Source: Ridgeia piscesae | Lineage: Eukaryota; Annelida; Polychaeta; Sabellida; Siboglinidae | Reading direction: 5' to 3' | Assembly: GCA_025642075.2 (NCBI GenBank) | Contig: JAODUO010000571.1 | Coordinates: 125,001-189,000, forward strand | Length of the DNA: 64,000 nucleotides | Shown here: positions 1 through 14,776 of the stretch, piece after piece | How the letters are laid out: the number at the start of each line of letters is the position of its first letter | How positions within the stretch are numbered: the first letter of the stretch is position 1 | Translations under genes and position numbers: made by a program | The notes under the pieces: model-generated | Seen by the model: the letters and a program-made list of their open reading frames with translations, nothing else | What the model was told of the DNA's origin: nothing | The model's database searches: none

Positions 1-135
1 CCCAAGGCGCAACTGTAGACACCTGAAGAAATATCGAATTAATATTTATATTACACGTATTGAATTACCCAGATGTTATGTTTGATCTTACGGTATTTGA
101 GCAATCTGATTTATGTTAATATATATATTAATACT

Positions 136-237
<102 letters not shown>

Positions 238-246
238 TATATCATC

Positions 247-2745
247 ATTTTACAGCCATAGTGTCCCGTGGTTGGGCTTCAGCATGCTGCTTCCACATCT
301 GCTTGTCTTGCGCTATCCTCTGCCAGATGACACCCTTCCAGTAGTCATCTAGTTCGTCTCTCCAACGTCTCGCCGGCTTTCCTCTAGGTTGTTTCCTTTC
401 GTAGGGTTTCCAGGAGATGATACGCAATGTCCATCGATTACCTCGTATCCTGCTGACGTGCCCTGCCCATGTCCACTTCCGTCTTCTGACTTGTTCAATC
501 ACGTCTGTGACATTGGTCTTTTCTCTTACCCATATGTTTTTTTGTCCCGGTGTGTGATGTTTAACATACTCCTTTCCATCTTTGTTTGTGCGGGTGCTAG
601 CTTGTTCTTTGCATGGGTAGTGGGTGCCCACGACTCCGCGCCGTACGCATTGCAGGAAGTACGCACGTGTTGTAGATTTGTCTCTTCAAGCATGTTCCCA
701 TGCATCACCCTTGAAGATGTCGCGGTGCTTGGCGAATGCTGTCCATCCGGCCGTGATTCTTCTTTGAATCTCCTTGTCATGGATTTTGCCTCTGATGCTG
801 TATCTCTTTCCCAGGTAGATGTAGCTTTCAACGTTCACGATCTGAGTGTTGTTGACATATTATATTGCTGTGTCGATTTCCATCATCACCTTTCGACTTG
901 TTCATCTTCAACCCCTCATTGTTGATGGAAGTGACAACTGATTCCTATTGCATTTGTTGTAGCTCATGTTGTGTATTAGCGCATATGAGTATGTCATCGG
1001 CGAAGCGAAGATGACTAAGATATTCGCCGTGTATCTTCAAGCCTCTGGTTTCCCAATCAGTCGTCGAAAAATGATTTCGAGTGCTGCCGAACAGATTGGA
1101 CGACATGGTATCTCCCTGTCGTACTCCTCTCCTGGTGTTGATTTTGTTGCTTTCTTTGTGTAAGTGGATTGTCATCGAACTGTTGGTGTAGATTTCATTC
1201 AGGAGTTCGATGTAAATATCTTCTATCCCCTATTCTTGAAGCGAGGCCAGTACTGCTTGAGTTTGCACTTTTGTTAGTAATTTCGTGAGTACTTAATATA
1301 GATGTTTGATAGTTGACCCATCGGTGTGTATTCCTTGAGGTCTTTCTTATTTTCCTCTTGAAGATTAACATCATCTCAGCGTTCTTCCACGCTGTCGGTA
1401 TTCGTCTTTCTGATAAGCATTTAGTGTACAGCTTAGCAAGTATCTTCGAGGTGGTATCTTCTCCTGCTTTCAATATATCGATGTTTATACGATCGTTGCC
1501 TGTTCCTGTCCCATGCTGCTTCTACCTCCCATGATGTTATCTCTGGTACCTCTTTTGGGTCAGTTTGGATTATGATATTATGTTCAATGTCTTATGTAGC
1601 TTGGTGTAAAATTCCTTTATTCGTTGTATGATCTTATCTTGATCACGGATTTCTCTACCCTGCTTGTCTAGGAGTGTGATCTTCGGACTTTCTTCAGGCT
1701 CTTTGATGCCACGGTTGTTTCTCGTTTGATCTTATGGTTGTATTTCCTCATGTCTTCTCTTGCTTTCTTTTTGATGGTCTTGCATATTTCCGCGTACTCT
1801 ATTCGTTGTTTATTGTCGCTGAATCCCGCCATTTCTCGTCGTTTCGTCGTCAGGGCACGTATTGGTGATGATATCCTCGATTTATGAGGCTTGTTAATTG
1901 CCTTAGCTACTCTTGATGCGCTTTGTTGGATCACGTCTGTTATGGTTTCACTCATGGTGTCGATGTCGTCTAGTTCTTGTAGAGTCTCGAATCGATTTCT
2001 CAATTCAAGTTGTTTGTTGCTCATCAACTGACTTAGGACGACGTTTACAAATTCTCAGCAGCTTCCCCATGGAGGACCAGAGATAACGTGAAGATGTCAG
2101 TGCAGGGTAAGGTGGAAGGGTAAAGAGGGAGTGACCCACCGAACCAACGGGAAGCAAGCGTTGCTATTTTAAACATGACCGGCAGCCAAATGTAATTCCT
2201 AGAGACGGACAGAAAAACAGCCCCTTTAATGAAAATAACAGGATCCAGAAAAATATCGTCCTTGATCCTATTCGTGTGGCATCTACTCTTGCTGTCCTCT
2301 TGGTCATCAACTTTTTCATTTCCATTTCTACGTCCAGTTTGATGTTGCTCATAACCAGTCTGTGGTCACTTCCAATGTTGACTTGGTTGATGACTGTTAC
2401 GTCTGTGATGATGCCTGGCCTGTTTGTTAGGGTGTAATCAATTTCGGCCTTCGCTACATCGTTTGAGCTTTTCCACATCCATCTCCTCTCTGCTTTCTTC
2501 TGGAACATGGTATTCGTTATTGATGTTGCCCATTTTTTCGTTTGTCAATTGAGCCCAAATTTGCCCGTTGCCGTTTCCATAGGGTTTGCTCTTTTCCCTA
2601 TTTGAGCATTGAAGTCTCCCATCACTATCGTGTAGTGGTTTAGTTCCACTAAATTCTAATCGACGTCGGTGTAGAAGTTATTGAAATCTTCGTCGGAGTG
2701 TGATGCATTTGGTGCATATACTTGCACTATCTTTAGTTTGTAGCG
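247..2745 (-). mobile_element. RTE-clade LINE, 5'-truncated and broken
   Basis: Remnant of an RTE-type retrotransposon, read on the minus strand. From 5' to 3': end of the endonuclease domain at about 2745-2310 (IVQVYAPNA, GDFN near 2620, then GSDHRLV at about 2350), linker at 2027-1668, start of the reverse transcriptase at about 1473-1195 (SERRIPTAWKNAEMM), RT core with RQGD and FADDILICAN at about 1175-945, and the C-terminal block with WTWAGHVSR and RWRDELDDYWKG at 631-250. Frames shift between these blocks and stops interrupt them, so it is inactive. The endonuclease N-terminus is missing where the element meets a CA/TA microsatellite near 2750. It lies downstream of gene 3 on the same strand. 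The same family recurs at 8719-8981 and 9239-14040. Confidence 0.9.
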
Positions 2746-2795
2746 CTATGTTATGCAGAGAACAAGTTCTACTACTCTGAGGCTGATGCTTTTTA

Positions 2796-2880
2796 TCCAC
2801 ACGCACACACACACACACGCGCGCGCACACACACATATATATATATACATATATATATTTATATATATATATATATATTA
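2796..2880. repeat. CA/CG then TA microsatellite
   Basis: Compound CA, CG and TA repeat between the RTE remnant and the last visible exon of gene 3. Confidence 0.9.
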
Positions 2881-2985
2881 CATAAACATATACACACATA
2901 ATCACAAAAAACATACATACATCGATAATTGCACGCATACACACATACAAACTCATGCACACATAGACACATATCCACCGTTTAC

Positions 2986-6103
<3,118 letters not shown>

Positions 6104-6379
6104 CTGCAAATGAACGGTAAACACATATATGAAAAGAAAATAGATACGATGGTTATTGTTATTGATTATAGCATTACTATACCGGCATTAAACTTATCTA
6201 ATGTTGGATAAGTTATTAACACCGATGTCGGCGCTAACGATTTTATCCACGTCAATTGTCACTACATAATTTCAGTTAAGAGACGACAGGGTTGGATACA
6301 GACGAAATACTGGTTAGATTGGTTGGATACTATAATACGTCTCTAACAGCTACACTGTTCACATGGTACCTATTTATAT

Positions 6380-6965
6380 ATGTCTTTTTGAAGCGTGCAA
6401 AGTGTGTTGTCATGCAGGGATTCCTGTGATAGTCTTGGTGAACTTACGGATGTTGTAACCAGTTACCTTTCTTTCTGTGTTGACACTGTTTTACCTGTGA
6501 AGAAGTCCAAAGTGTTCCCAAACGACAAACTGTCGGTTTCTAAACATCTAAAGAAAGTTTTGAATGAAAAATGGAAAACATCTATGTGGAAAACATCTAC
6601 TGTCGTGCCTGTCCCCAATTTGCATCATGGCCTGGGTGAAGGACGCAGTCGCTATTCTAATAAACTTCACACTTTGTTTGTCATCTTGAGGAGCCAAAAC
6701 CCATGCCAGAGTTCTCTACCTGGACATGAGCTCTGTCTTTAATACCCTGCAGCCACACATGGCATTGGCGTAATGGGTGCATGTTTGTTTGGTGAGGAGA
6801 CAGTTTCGAATTAATAACACCATCTCTAGTGCGACGGTTGTTTCCACTGGCTCACACCATGGATGCTTCTTACCCCCTCTTTTATTCATAGTATATATAA
6901 ATGACTGCAGGAGCATCCGTCCCAATAAGTATTTTCTTAAATACTCATATGACACAGCTTAACTG
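6380..6965 (+). mobile_element. L2/Rex-like LINE remnant with internal deletions
   Basis: Plus-strand fragments in shifting frames: a linker with VTSYLSFCVDTVLP, the RT start WKTSTVVPVPN, then LSSVFNTLQPHMALA-like text at about 6715-6775 (RT motif A region), then a PQGC-like GSHHGCFLPPLLF and FLKYSYDTA (degenerate FADD box) at about 6850-6960. Stops and deletions make it dead. The same group appears at 48830-50045. Confidence 0.8.
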
Positions 6966-7234
6966 AGTCTGTTGTTTAACGATGAAGTTGGTCATTGTTT
7001 TTTTTATATTTAATCATGATTAATGTTTACATTCTGTTTTAATAATGAATTTATTTGAGTTTTTTTTACTCCTGTAATGTTTTGACGAACGCCGCAAAAG
7101 AATTTCCCGGTCCGGGAAAATACATTGGCACAATCATTGAATTATACAGTAGTTGGTTACACAAAAGTGCGTAATAACTAATAGTACATCATTTAAGATA
7201 ATACGATTTCGGACAGGAAACTAATGCAAAGACA
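6966..7234. other. AT-rich spacer, nothing recognised
   Basis: AT-rich sequence between two LINE remnants, without coding signal. Confidence 0.5.
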
Positions 7235-7571
7235 TCAAAAGTGGCAAAAAAGAATAAAGCGTGCAGACTTAGTTACAACCCTTGCTAAGCAGTTCTGAAC
7301 ATGTTGTAATTTTGTGATCACTATAACGGCTATATTTTGAAAAAGGGAATTACAGCAGGCCAGCCTACTAGAGACTAGCGGAGTTGCAATATGTTTTGCG
7401 AGAGAAAGAGTCAAATACCGACGAATACGCCATAAATCACGAATATTATAATAAAGCGTTGACAAGAAATCATAAAAACAATTCTAAACAATTATAAATC
7501 AGATTTATCAGTTATAAATCAAAAATAACTCCTAATTGTCGAGTTGAAACTGTAGTCATAACATACTGTCT

Positions 7572-7649
<78 letters not shown>

Positions 7650-8430
7650 ACACAAACCTAACCTGCCCTTAGACATCCAACAGAAAATTTCATCAAGATA
7701 ATTTCTAGCCTGAAACCTAACCTGCCCTTAGAAGTCCAACAGAAAATGTCATCAAGATAATTTCTAGCCTAAAACCGAACCTGCCCTTAGAAGTCCAACA
7801 GAAAATGTCATCAAGATAATTTCTAGCCTAAAACCTAACCTGCCCTTAGACATCCAACAGAAAATGTCATCAAGATAATTTCTAGCCTGACACCTAACCT
7901 GCCCTTAGACATACAACAGAAAATGTCATCAAGAAAATGTATAGCCTGCCGCAAGGAACAACTTCCATTCGGAATAGACAAGTATATGTAAATATGTGCA
8001 TCATCTGCATAAATATGTTGATTCAAACGAAGACCACTAATAACTCAAATCGATGGAGTTGTGTACAGTGTAAACAGTAATGGGGCAAAACAGAACCCTG
8101 AGGAGCACCGCATGAAATGTTGATTGGCGACGAACAACAGTCCCCAGTCTTAAGTCTTTGACGTGCCCAGTCTTAAGTCTTTGAAGTCCCCATGATTAAG
8201 CCTTTGACGTCTACTGTTTACATAAGTTGTAAGCCAATTTAAAATAGCACAATATAAACCACTACGCAAAGACACTAGGTCCACGAGGATATGTTGATCA
8301 ATCGTACCAGAAGCGTTCCTTTTAACGATATGCTTTACCTGACAGGTAGCTCGGTGGTTTACGACAATCGTAACTGTTGCTGTGGAGCCGATCAAACGTT
8401 GACAGTTGGTTTAATGTTGATTCGTTGTAA
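7235..8430 (-). mobile_element. CR1-like LINE remnant
   Basis: Minus-strand RT and C-terminal parts of ORF2. At 8395-8150: GTIDQHILVDL and LYCAILNWLTTYVNSRRQRL (motif A to B region). At 8026-7960: YADDAHIYIYLS (catalytic box). At 7465-7235: LWRIRRYLT and VSSRLACCNSLF and KLQHVQNCLARVVT, typical of the post-RT region. A (TA)n run (7574-7646) and a 59-bp tandem repeat interrupt it. Inactive. Confidence 0.85.
7657..7951. repeat. 59-bp minisatellite, five copies
   Basis: Five near-identical copies starting at 7657, 7716, 7775, 7834 and 7893, each with CCTAACCTGCCCTTAGA at its start. The unit corresponds to the stretch of LINE ORF2 just after the YADD box, so it was amplified from the element itself. 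Confidence 0.92.
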
Positions 8431-8563
8431 ACTGTATATTCATCATCATAATCATCAGCATAATCACTACCATCATCAGAGTTGACAAGATCACGGGGGT
8501 CATATCCTTCGTCTTCTTCACGAGTTCTATTTATCTCGATTACAGAACCTCTACAAGAGCATC

Positions 8564-8566
<3 letters not shown>

Positions 8567-8629
<63 letters not shown>
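8567..8629. repeat. (TA)n microsatellite
   Basis: Pure alternating AT tract. It precedes the short RTE fragment. Confidence 0.95.
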
Positions 8630-8634
<5 letters not shown>

Positions 8635-8718
8635 ATTGCATAACCAACGTATTACGATAATATATATATAAATATTGTACCAAAATAAAACTAGCTTTGT
8701 ATAAAATGTTATATATAT

Positions 8719-8980
8719 TCCGACGGCTGACTTGGGAAACCAAAAGCTTGAATGTAGACGGCGAATATCTTAATCATATTCGCTTTGCCGACGATATACT
8801 CATATGCGCTAATAAACCACATGAACTACAACAAATGCTACAGGAATTAGCTGATGAAAGTGACAATAGGGTCTGAAGATGAAGAAATCGAAGACAAAAG
8901 TGATGATGGAAACCGACACACCAATATACGTCAACAACAGAGATACAGCACCAGAGACAAATACCAAGACAAATCAAATA

Positions 8981-8981
<1 letters not shown>
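8719..8981 (+). mobile_element. RTE LINE fragment around the catalytic box
   Basis: Short plus-strand piece of the RTE family: RLTWETKSLNVDGEYL, then RFADDILICAN at about 8780-8812, then a KMNRSKTKVM-like stretch in another frame. It stops at a (TA)n tract (8982-9038) at almost the same ORF position where the copy at 13800-14040 stops. Confidence 0.85.

Positions 8982-9038
<57 letters not shown>
8982..9038. repeat. (TA)n microsatellite
   Basis: Alternating AT tract at the 3' breakpoint of the RTE fragment, directly before a SINE head. Confidence 0.95.
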
Positions 9039-9041
<3 letters not shown>

Positions 9042-9042
<1 letters not shown>

Positions 9043-9235
9043 GGGCGCAGTGGCAGAGTGATTAGAATGCCTGACACCCGACTAGAGGGACCGGATTCGA
9101 ATCCCGGTGCCGGAAAATCAGTGGTTTGGTACTGATACAGGCAATGTATCGAAACATGGGCAATTTCTTTCACCCTATATCGCCGACCACTTCCAACCCG
9201 CAATGGCCAGCGTGGAAGGGTAGGCCAACAACACC
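9042..9235 (+). mobile_element. tRNA-derived SINE
   Basis: A tRNA-like head at 9042-9113 carries an A-box-like TGGCAGAGTGAT and a perfect B box GGATTCGAATCC, the RNA polymerase III internal promoter. It is followed by a body with GGGCAATTTCTTTCACCCTA, a motif also present in the SINE at 41152. It sits between a (TA)n tract and an RTE endonuclease ORF. Confidence 0.7.
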
Positions 9236-9238
9236 AGC

Positions 9239-9784
9239 ATGCAAAGCACTAGGAATCAACCAGGCATACTTGCAGGGGGTGCTAAGAATCTCTGGATCAA
9301 AAAGAGCCGCCGAAAGAGGGTAAGTAGACTAAAGATAGCGACCTACAACGTCAGAACTCTACTAAGAGATGAACACATACAAGAACTCGAAGAACTTAGG
9401 GAAACCAGGTTAGTATGGGATGCAATAGGGATCCCCGAAGTGAAAAGACCAGAGGAATGTTTCACTACCTTACAATGCGGCCACCTACTATACCATTCTA
9501 AGGCAAACAACGGCCAAGCAGGAGTAGGTTTTCTCATAAGCATCAGCCCCAGAGTGGCAGAACTTGTTATGTGCATAACAAAGCCATACAAACTAAAGAT
9601 AGTGCAAGTATGTGAACAATCAACATCATACTACGACGAAGACATCAGCAACTTCTACAACGACGTCGACGAAACTTTAGGGAAATCAAACCACTACACG
9701 ATAGTGACGGGAGACTTCAATACTCAAATAGGGAAAAGAACAAACCCTATGGAAACGCAACGGACAGTTCTGGGCTCGGATTGA
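9239..9784 (+). pseudogene. RTE apurinic-type endonuclease, broken ORF
   Basis: Open for 181 codons. It shows the start of the exonuclease-endonuclease-phosphatase fold (TYNVRTL), the catalytic Glu region (IPEVKR for the usual LSEVR) and GDFN near its end. The frame is lost at the tandem duplication that follows; the remaining part, with SDHRLV, is read at 9998-10270. Confidence 0.85.
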
Positions 9785-10110
9785 GAAACGATAGTGGCGA
9801 CACCTCGGTAGAATGGGCAACATCAAGAAAGTACAAAATCATGAATACCATGTTCCAGAAGAAAGCAGGGAGGAGACGGACGTGGAAAAACCCAAACGGC
9901 AATCAAACCACTACACGATAGTGATGGGAGACTTCAATGCTCAAATAGGGAAAAGAACAAACGCTATGGAAACGGCAACGGGCAAATTTGGGCTCAATTG
10001 ACAAACGAAAAAAGCGACACCTCGATAGAATGGGCAGCATCAAGAAAGTACACAATAACGAATACCATGTTCCAGAAGAAAGCAGGGAGGAGACGGACGT
10101 GGAAAAGCCC
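9684..10110 (+). repeat. ~215-bp tandem duplication inside the RTE endonuclease
   Basis: Two copies (about 9684-9898 and 9899-10110), each starting at AATCAAACCACTACACGATA and ending in the GGAGACGGACGTGGAAAA stretch. They differ at scattered positions and a few short indels. Confidence 0.9.
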
Positions 10111-10434
10111 AAACAATGTAACGAAGATCGAAATTGACTACATCCTAACAAACAGACCAGGCATCATCACAAACGTAACAGTCATCAAGCAAGTCAACAT
10201 TGGAAGTGACCACAGACTGGTTATGAGCAACATCAAACTGGACGTAGAGGTCGAAAGTAAAAACAATTAAGACCAAAAGTAGATGCCAAACGAATAGGAT
10301 CAAGGAAGATCGAATACCAACTTGAATTGAGAAACATATTCGAGACACTACAAGAACTATTCGACATCGACACCATGGGTGAAACTACCACAAACATGAT
10401 CCAACAAAGCGCGTCAAGAGTAGCTAAGGCAATC

Positions 10435-11700
10435 AGTTTCCACAAATACACGTTAGTCGCTAGAGGCGCTGATACGCAACTAGACCCTTGTTGCGCATGA
10501 GCGCCTCTAGCGACTAATTTGGATTTGTTTGTATGTTTTGCGGAACGCTTGTTTAAATCATCCTCAATTAGCTGTTGAACTCGCATGATTCCGAAACCTC
10601 ACACATTACTAAATATGGATATAATCTAACATGTCGATCAATTTGAAGGCATAATATGTAGAGTAATGTACATTTATAGCCGAATGAGCCTATGGTTAAA
10701 TATTGATGTGTATAACATGTCCGTCATTATAAAAGCATAATGTCTACATGCACAATTACAGTAGAAATGGCGCGGTCCTGGTTATTTTGTCGTGCACTGA
10801 TCACATGTTCTTGGTCTTTGAACACATTCACACCATAGCTCAGCCACAGCCACAGAGAGGCCCAGGGTACGCGGCTACACGGTCAACCTTCACTTGTGCA
10901 GATACCGATACCGGATTTATTACGACTGACCAGTTTACATCTCACTGACCCTCTATCTCAGTAACAACCTTATCCACTGTATCCACCTGAGATTATATAG
11001 AAATGGCCCACGTGTTCTTGCCGCGAACCGATCACATGGTCTTACAAAACATACTCATTTTTATTTTGTTTTGCACAAACCAATGAATGCCTGTGCGCGA
11101 TATGTTAGGCGGGTAAAATATGTGACATCGTATCGTATTCGGCCGTGCAATTAAGGTTGGTGTCACTTGGTGAATTTTGCTGTGAGTTTACATATCAAAA
11201 TAATGAATTTTATTTAATGGAATTGTTTTCATTGCATATACACATTTGATAGTGTCAGTGAAACCAACCTGAGGTCACTGTACGTAAATAGTGTACATGA
11301 TGTTTTTATAGTCTGCATTAGGCTGCATGTAATTAATTGAAAACTGTGCACCGGATTAACGAAATCAGAGGCCGCTAGGTGGTAGCACTGAAATAATGTC
11401 ACCAAAACAGGTCAAAAGTTGTGATCGAATTTTCAAGCCTCAGCGTCACTGTTGGATTGGTGGGGTCGCCCCAAAAACGCTGTCCCTTGCGCGCGCATCA
11501 AGTTAGATGACTGAGTGTGCTTCAGAATGACCAATGAATGCCGTGATCACGTGAAAATATTTTGAATGAAACGCCAATTCGACGATAAGACGGTGAGTAA
11601 ACTTTACGTTCGTGTTGTTCGTTTCAAGGGTGTTATACCATGCAAGAAACTAGATAAACATGCAAGAAACTAAGATATAGAGTTTCTTAGCTTTATAATG

Positions 11701-11744
<44 letters not shown>

Positions 11745-11754
11745 GTATATATAT

Positions 11755-11824
<70 letters not shown>

Positions 11825-12835
11825 AGGTAAAACGCATTTCACGTCTTGTCAGTGCTTTTCTGAAAATAGGCATGTTTCGACAAAAATCAGCCGCCGGCTG
11901 CGGCGCCATGCCGGCCCGTTGCCATGCGGCGATGTCTGTTGTTTGTTACACAGTCTTTGTACCGTGCAAAAAACTAGATACACCATGCGGAAAACAAGAA
12001 ATAACGTTTCTTGTCTTTTTATTGAGGTGCATATTGCAGTAGTTCGTGTTGTCCAATTTTGCCAGCGCTTGTCCAAAGCGTTTCGAACAAATCAGCCCGC
12101 AGCGGCGGCGGCTCACCCGCGCTGGCCTAGTTGGCCGCGGCGGCTGGTGCAAGCGGGGATGCGTGTTCACGTCCAGGTTTTCACGTTGATGTCGTTGCAC
12201 AGCTTTTATCAACAGAAACCATGACTAAAACAATTATGTCACCCTTTCCGTATATGGTGAAATAACTTCTCATACATATGAAGGGTAATTGCTACTGACA
12301 TTGCAGGCGATAGCCAGCGATAGTTTATATGTGTGGGCATGCCGTATGTGTGCATAATAAACAGAACAGCCAAAACAACGCCATCTTGGCACTGAATTCG
12401 ATCGCTAGTTCCCTGACGTTCCGTCGACTGTAAATGTACATTAATGTAGACATGCTTTCATATTGACGGACATGTTCTACGCTACCAATATTTAACTACG
12501 TATGAAGTAGCAGTTTCGTGTGATGCATACGGGGAGCTGTAGATGATTTTAAATATCCGTTCCCGCATCTAACCAGCACACCTAAATGTACATTAGCGTA
12601 CATATTATGCCTTCACATTGACGGACATGTCAGACTGTATCCACATTTAGCTATGTGTGAGGCTTCGGAGTCATGCGAGTGCAACAGCTGATTGTAGGAT
12701 GATTTAAACAAGCGTTCTGCAAAACGTCCCGCAAAAGGTTCCGCATTTTACACACGTCAAGAACACTAAAAGACGGCACAAAGACCCTAGTTGCGTTAGA
12801 GCGCCCTCTATCGGATTAGTTATTGTGGTACCTCA
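10435..12835. mobile_element. 2.4-kb long-TIR DNA transposon, non-autonomous, inside RTE ORF
   Basis: The uninterrupted RTE copy near 1860-1900 reads GGCAAT followed directly by TAACAAGC; here those words are separated by about 2,400 bp, defining the insertion. The two ends are imperfect inverted repeats: about 10435-10765 against 12415-12835, both containing GATTTAAACAAGCGTTC-type sequence near the middle and CCACAA plus CGCAACTAG near the tips. Subterminal copies of ACATGTCCGTCA recur inside. No transposase ORF is visible. The target duplication is unclear (at best AT). The superfamily cannot be named with confidence. Confidence 0.8.
11620..12180. repeat. diverged direct repeat inside the TIR transposon
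   Basis: Two related segments, about 11630-11930 and 11955-12180. Each has TGCAAGAAACTAGATA-like or TGCAAAAAACTAGATAC text, a TTTCTT...TTGAGGT stretch, and a GC-rich AAATCAGCC(C/G) region. A (TA)n tract (11699-11822) has expanded in the first. Confidence 0.7.
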
Positions 12836-14043
12836 TTAACAAGCTTCAGATATCGAGAATAGCATCACCAACACGAGCCCTGATGGCGAAACGACGCGAA
12901 ACTGCGACAATAAACAACGAATAGAGCATGCACAAATACGCAAATCCATCAAACGGAAAGCAAGAGAAGACATGAGGAAATACAACCATAAGATCAAACG
13001 AGAAACAACCGTGGCATCAAAGAGCCTGAAGAAAGTCCGCAGATCACACTCCTAGACAAGCAGGGTAGAGAAATCCGTGATCAAGATAAGATCATACAAC
13101 GAATAGAGGAATTATACACCGAGCTATACGACAGTGAACAGAATACCATAATCCATACTGACCCAAGAGAGGTATCAGAGATAGCATCATGTGAGGTGGA
13201 AGCAGCACTACAAGATATAAAGAATGGGACAGCAACAGGCAACGACCATATAAACATCGAAACATTGAAAGCAGGAGAAGGTACCATCTCGAAAACACTT
13301 GCTAAGCTGTGCACTGAATGCTTATCAGAAAGACGAATACCGAAAGCATGGAAGAACGCTAAGATGATGTTAATCTTCAAGAGGAAAATAAGAAAGACCT
13401 CAAGAATTACAGACCGATCTTTCTACTATCAGACATCTATAAAGTACTCATGAAAAGGCTAGAGAAACGACTAAAACCAGCCACGAGAGCAATCTGGATT
13501 CAAACGCGGATACTCAACGACAGACTACATCCACGTCGTAAACCATCTGAAGGAGAAGTGCAGAGAATATAATATCCCACTCTGCATCGCATTCCTCGAC
13601 TACGAGAAAGCATTCGACTCAGTGCAAACTCATGCAGTACTGGCCTCGCTTCAAGAACAGGGGATAGAAGATGTGCACATCAAACTCCTGAAGTAAATCT
13701 ACACTAACAGTTCGATGACAGTCCACCTACACAAAGAAGGAATACGATAAACGTCAGGAGAGCTGTACGACAGGGAGATACCATATCGCCAAAGCTGTTC
13801 ACGGCAGCACTCGAAATCATATTCCGACGACTGACTTCGCTTTGCCGACGATATACTCATATGCGCTAATACACCACATGAGCTACAACAAATGCTACAG
13901 GAATTAGCTGATGAAATTGACAATAGGGTCTGAAGATGAACACGTTGAAGACGAAAGTGATGATGGAAACCGACACACCAATATATGTCAACAACAGAGA
14001 TACAGAACCAGAGACAAACCCCCAAGACAAGGGGATTCAATGA

Positions 14044-14045
<2 letters not shown>

Positions 14046-14092
<47 letters not shown>

Positions 14093-14135
14093 CACACAAA
14101 CACACACACACGCACGCACGCACGCACGCACACAC
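14046..14135. repeat. TA then CA microsatellite
   Basis: TA tract followed by CA and CGCA repeats, at the 3' breakpoint of the RTE copy. Confidence 0.95.
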
Positions 14136-14519
14136 CCGCACTGACATTGCTCGAGTCTTACGATAATGTTATTATAAAATAACAAATCGTGACCGTTTGA
14201 AACAGTAGGCCATTATCTGCTTCGTTATGTATTAGGTATTTCTAACATATACATAACAAAATGTGTATCAAAGGAAAACAATGCTGTCCTGTACTTAGCC
14301 TACAATGGATGTAGATGTAATTTAGTGCGACAGTAAGAAAAGCAAACGTTTGCGAAACGTATAACAGAAACGGATATTAAAATAGTGGTGTACTTACCGT
14401 ACGGTATTACATGTCTCTAGCAGGGCAATCATCGACACTACGAAACTACACCGCAGGCGCGTCATTGGCTGCTAGAAACAGATGTCCATTTAATATTAAT
14501 GTTTATTACATTATTACTC

Positions 14520-14520
14520 G

Positions 14521-14584
<64 letters not shown>

Positions 14585-14735
14585 GCATACAAACATACGT
14601 AACGTTATGCAACATACAATTTTTAACATGGCGTCGGAATTATTCATAGTATCAATATACATTAATTCATATATATATATATAAATGTATATATATATAT
14701 ACATATATATATAAATGTATATACGCAGATGAAGC

Positions 14736-14772
<37 letters not shown>
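14520..14772. repeat. clustered (TA)n tracts
   Basis: TA tracts at 14520-14582, 14670-14712 and 14738-14772 separated by short unique sequence. Confidence 0.9.

Positions 14773-14776
<4 letters not shown>

Larger units (their letters stand above)
9239..14040 (+). mobile_element. RTE LINE, split by a 2.4-kb insertion
   Basis: Longest RTE copy. The endonuclease begins near 9239 (LKIATYNVRTLL, GIPEVKR, GDFNTQIGKR, GSDHRLV), the 'craniofacial development protein 2-like' type. A ~215-bp tandem duplication at 9684-10110 repeats the GDFN segment and breaks the frame. ORF2 stops at 10434 and resumes at 12836 after a TIR insertion. The RT follows at 13080-13990 (SERRIPKAWKNAKMM, FLDYEKAFDSVQTHA in a second frame, then FADDILICAN at about 13840). 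It ends at a (TA)n tract and lacks the C-terminal GHVSR block. Several frameshifts; inactive. Confidence 0.88.

Noticed and set aside
6194..6261. A second 68-nt candidate exon for gene 3 with VTIDVDKIVSADIG text and a GT after 68 bases
   Set aside because: Its frame ends in TAA and the similarity is weak; the exon at 6036-6103 fits by length, phase, donor, acceptor and the LGPVDQ motif.
9042..9113. A functional tRNA gene
   Set aside because: A and B boxes are present but the sequence does not fold into a proper anticodon arm that I can see, and it is continuous with a SINE body.
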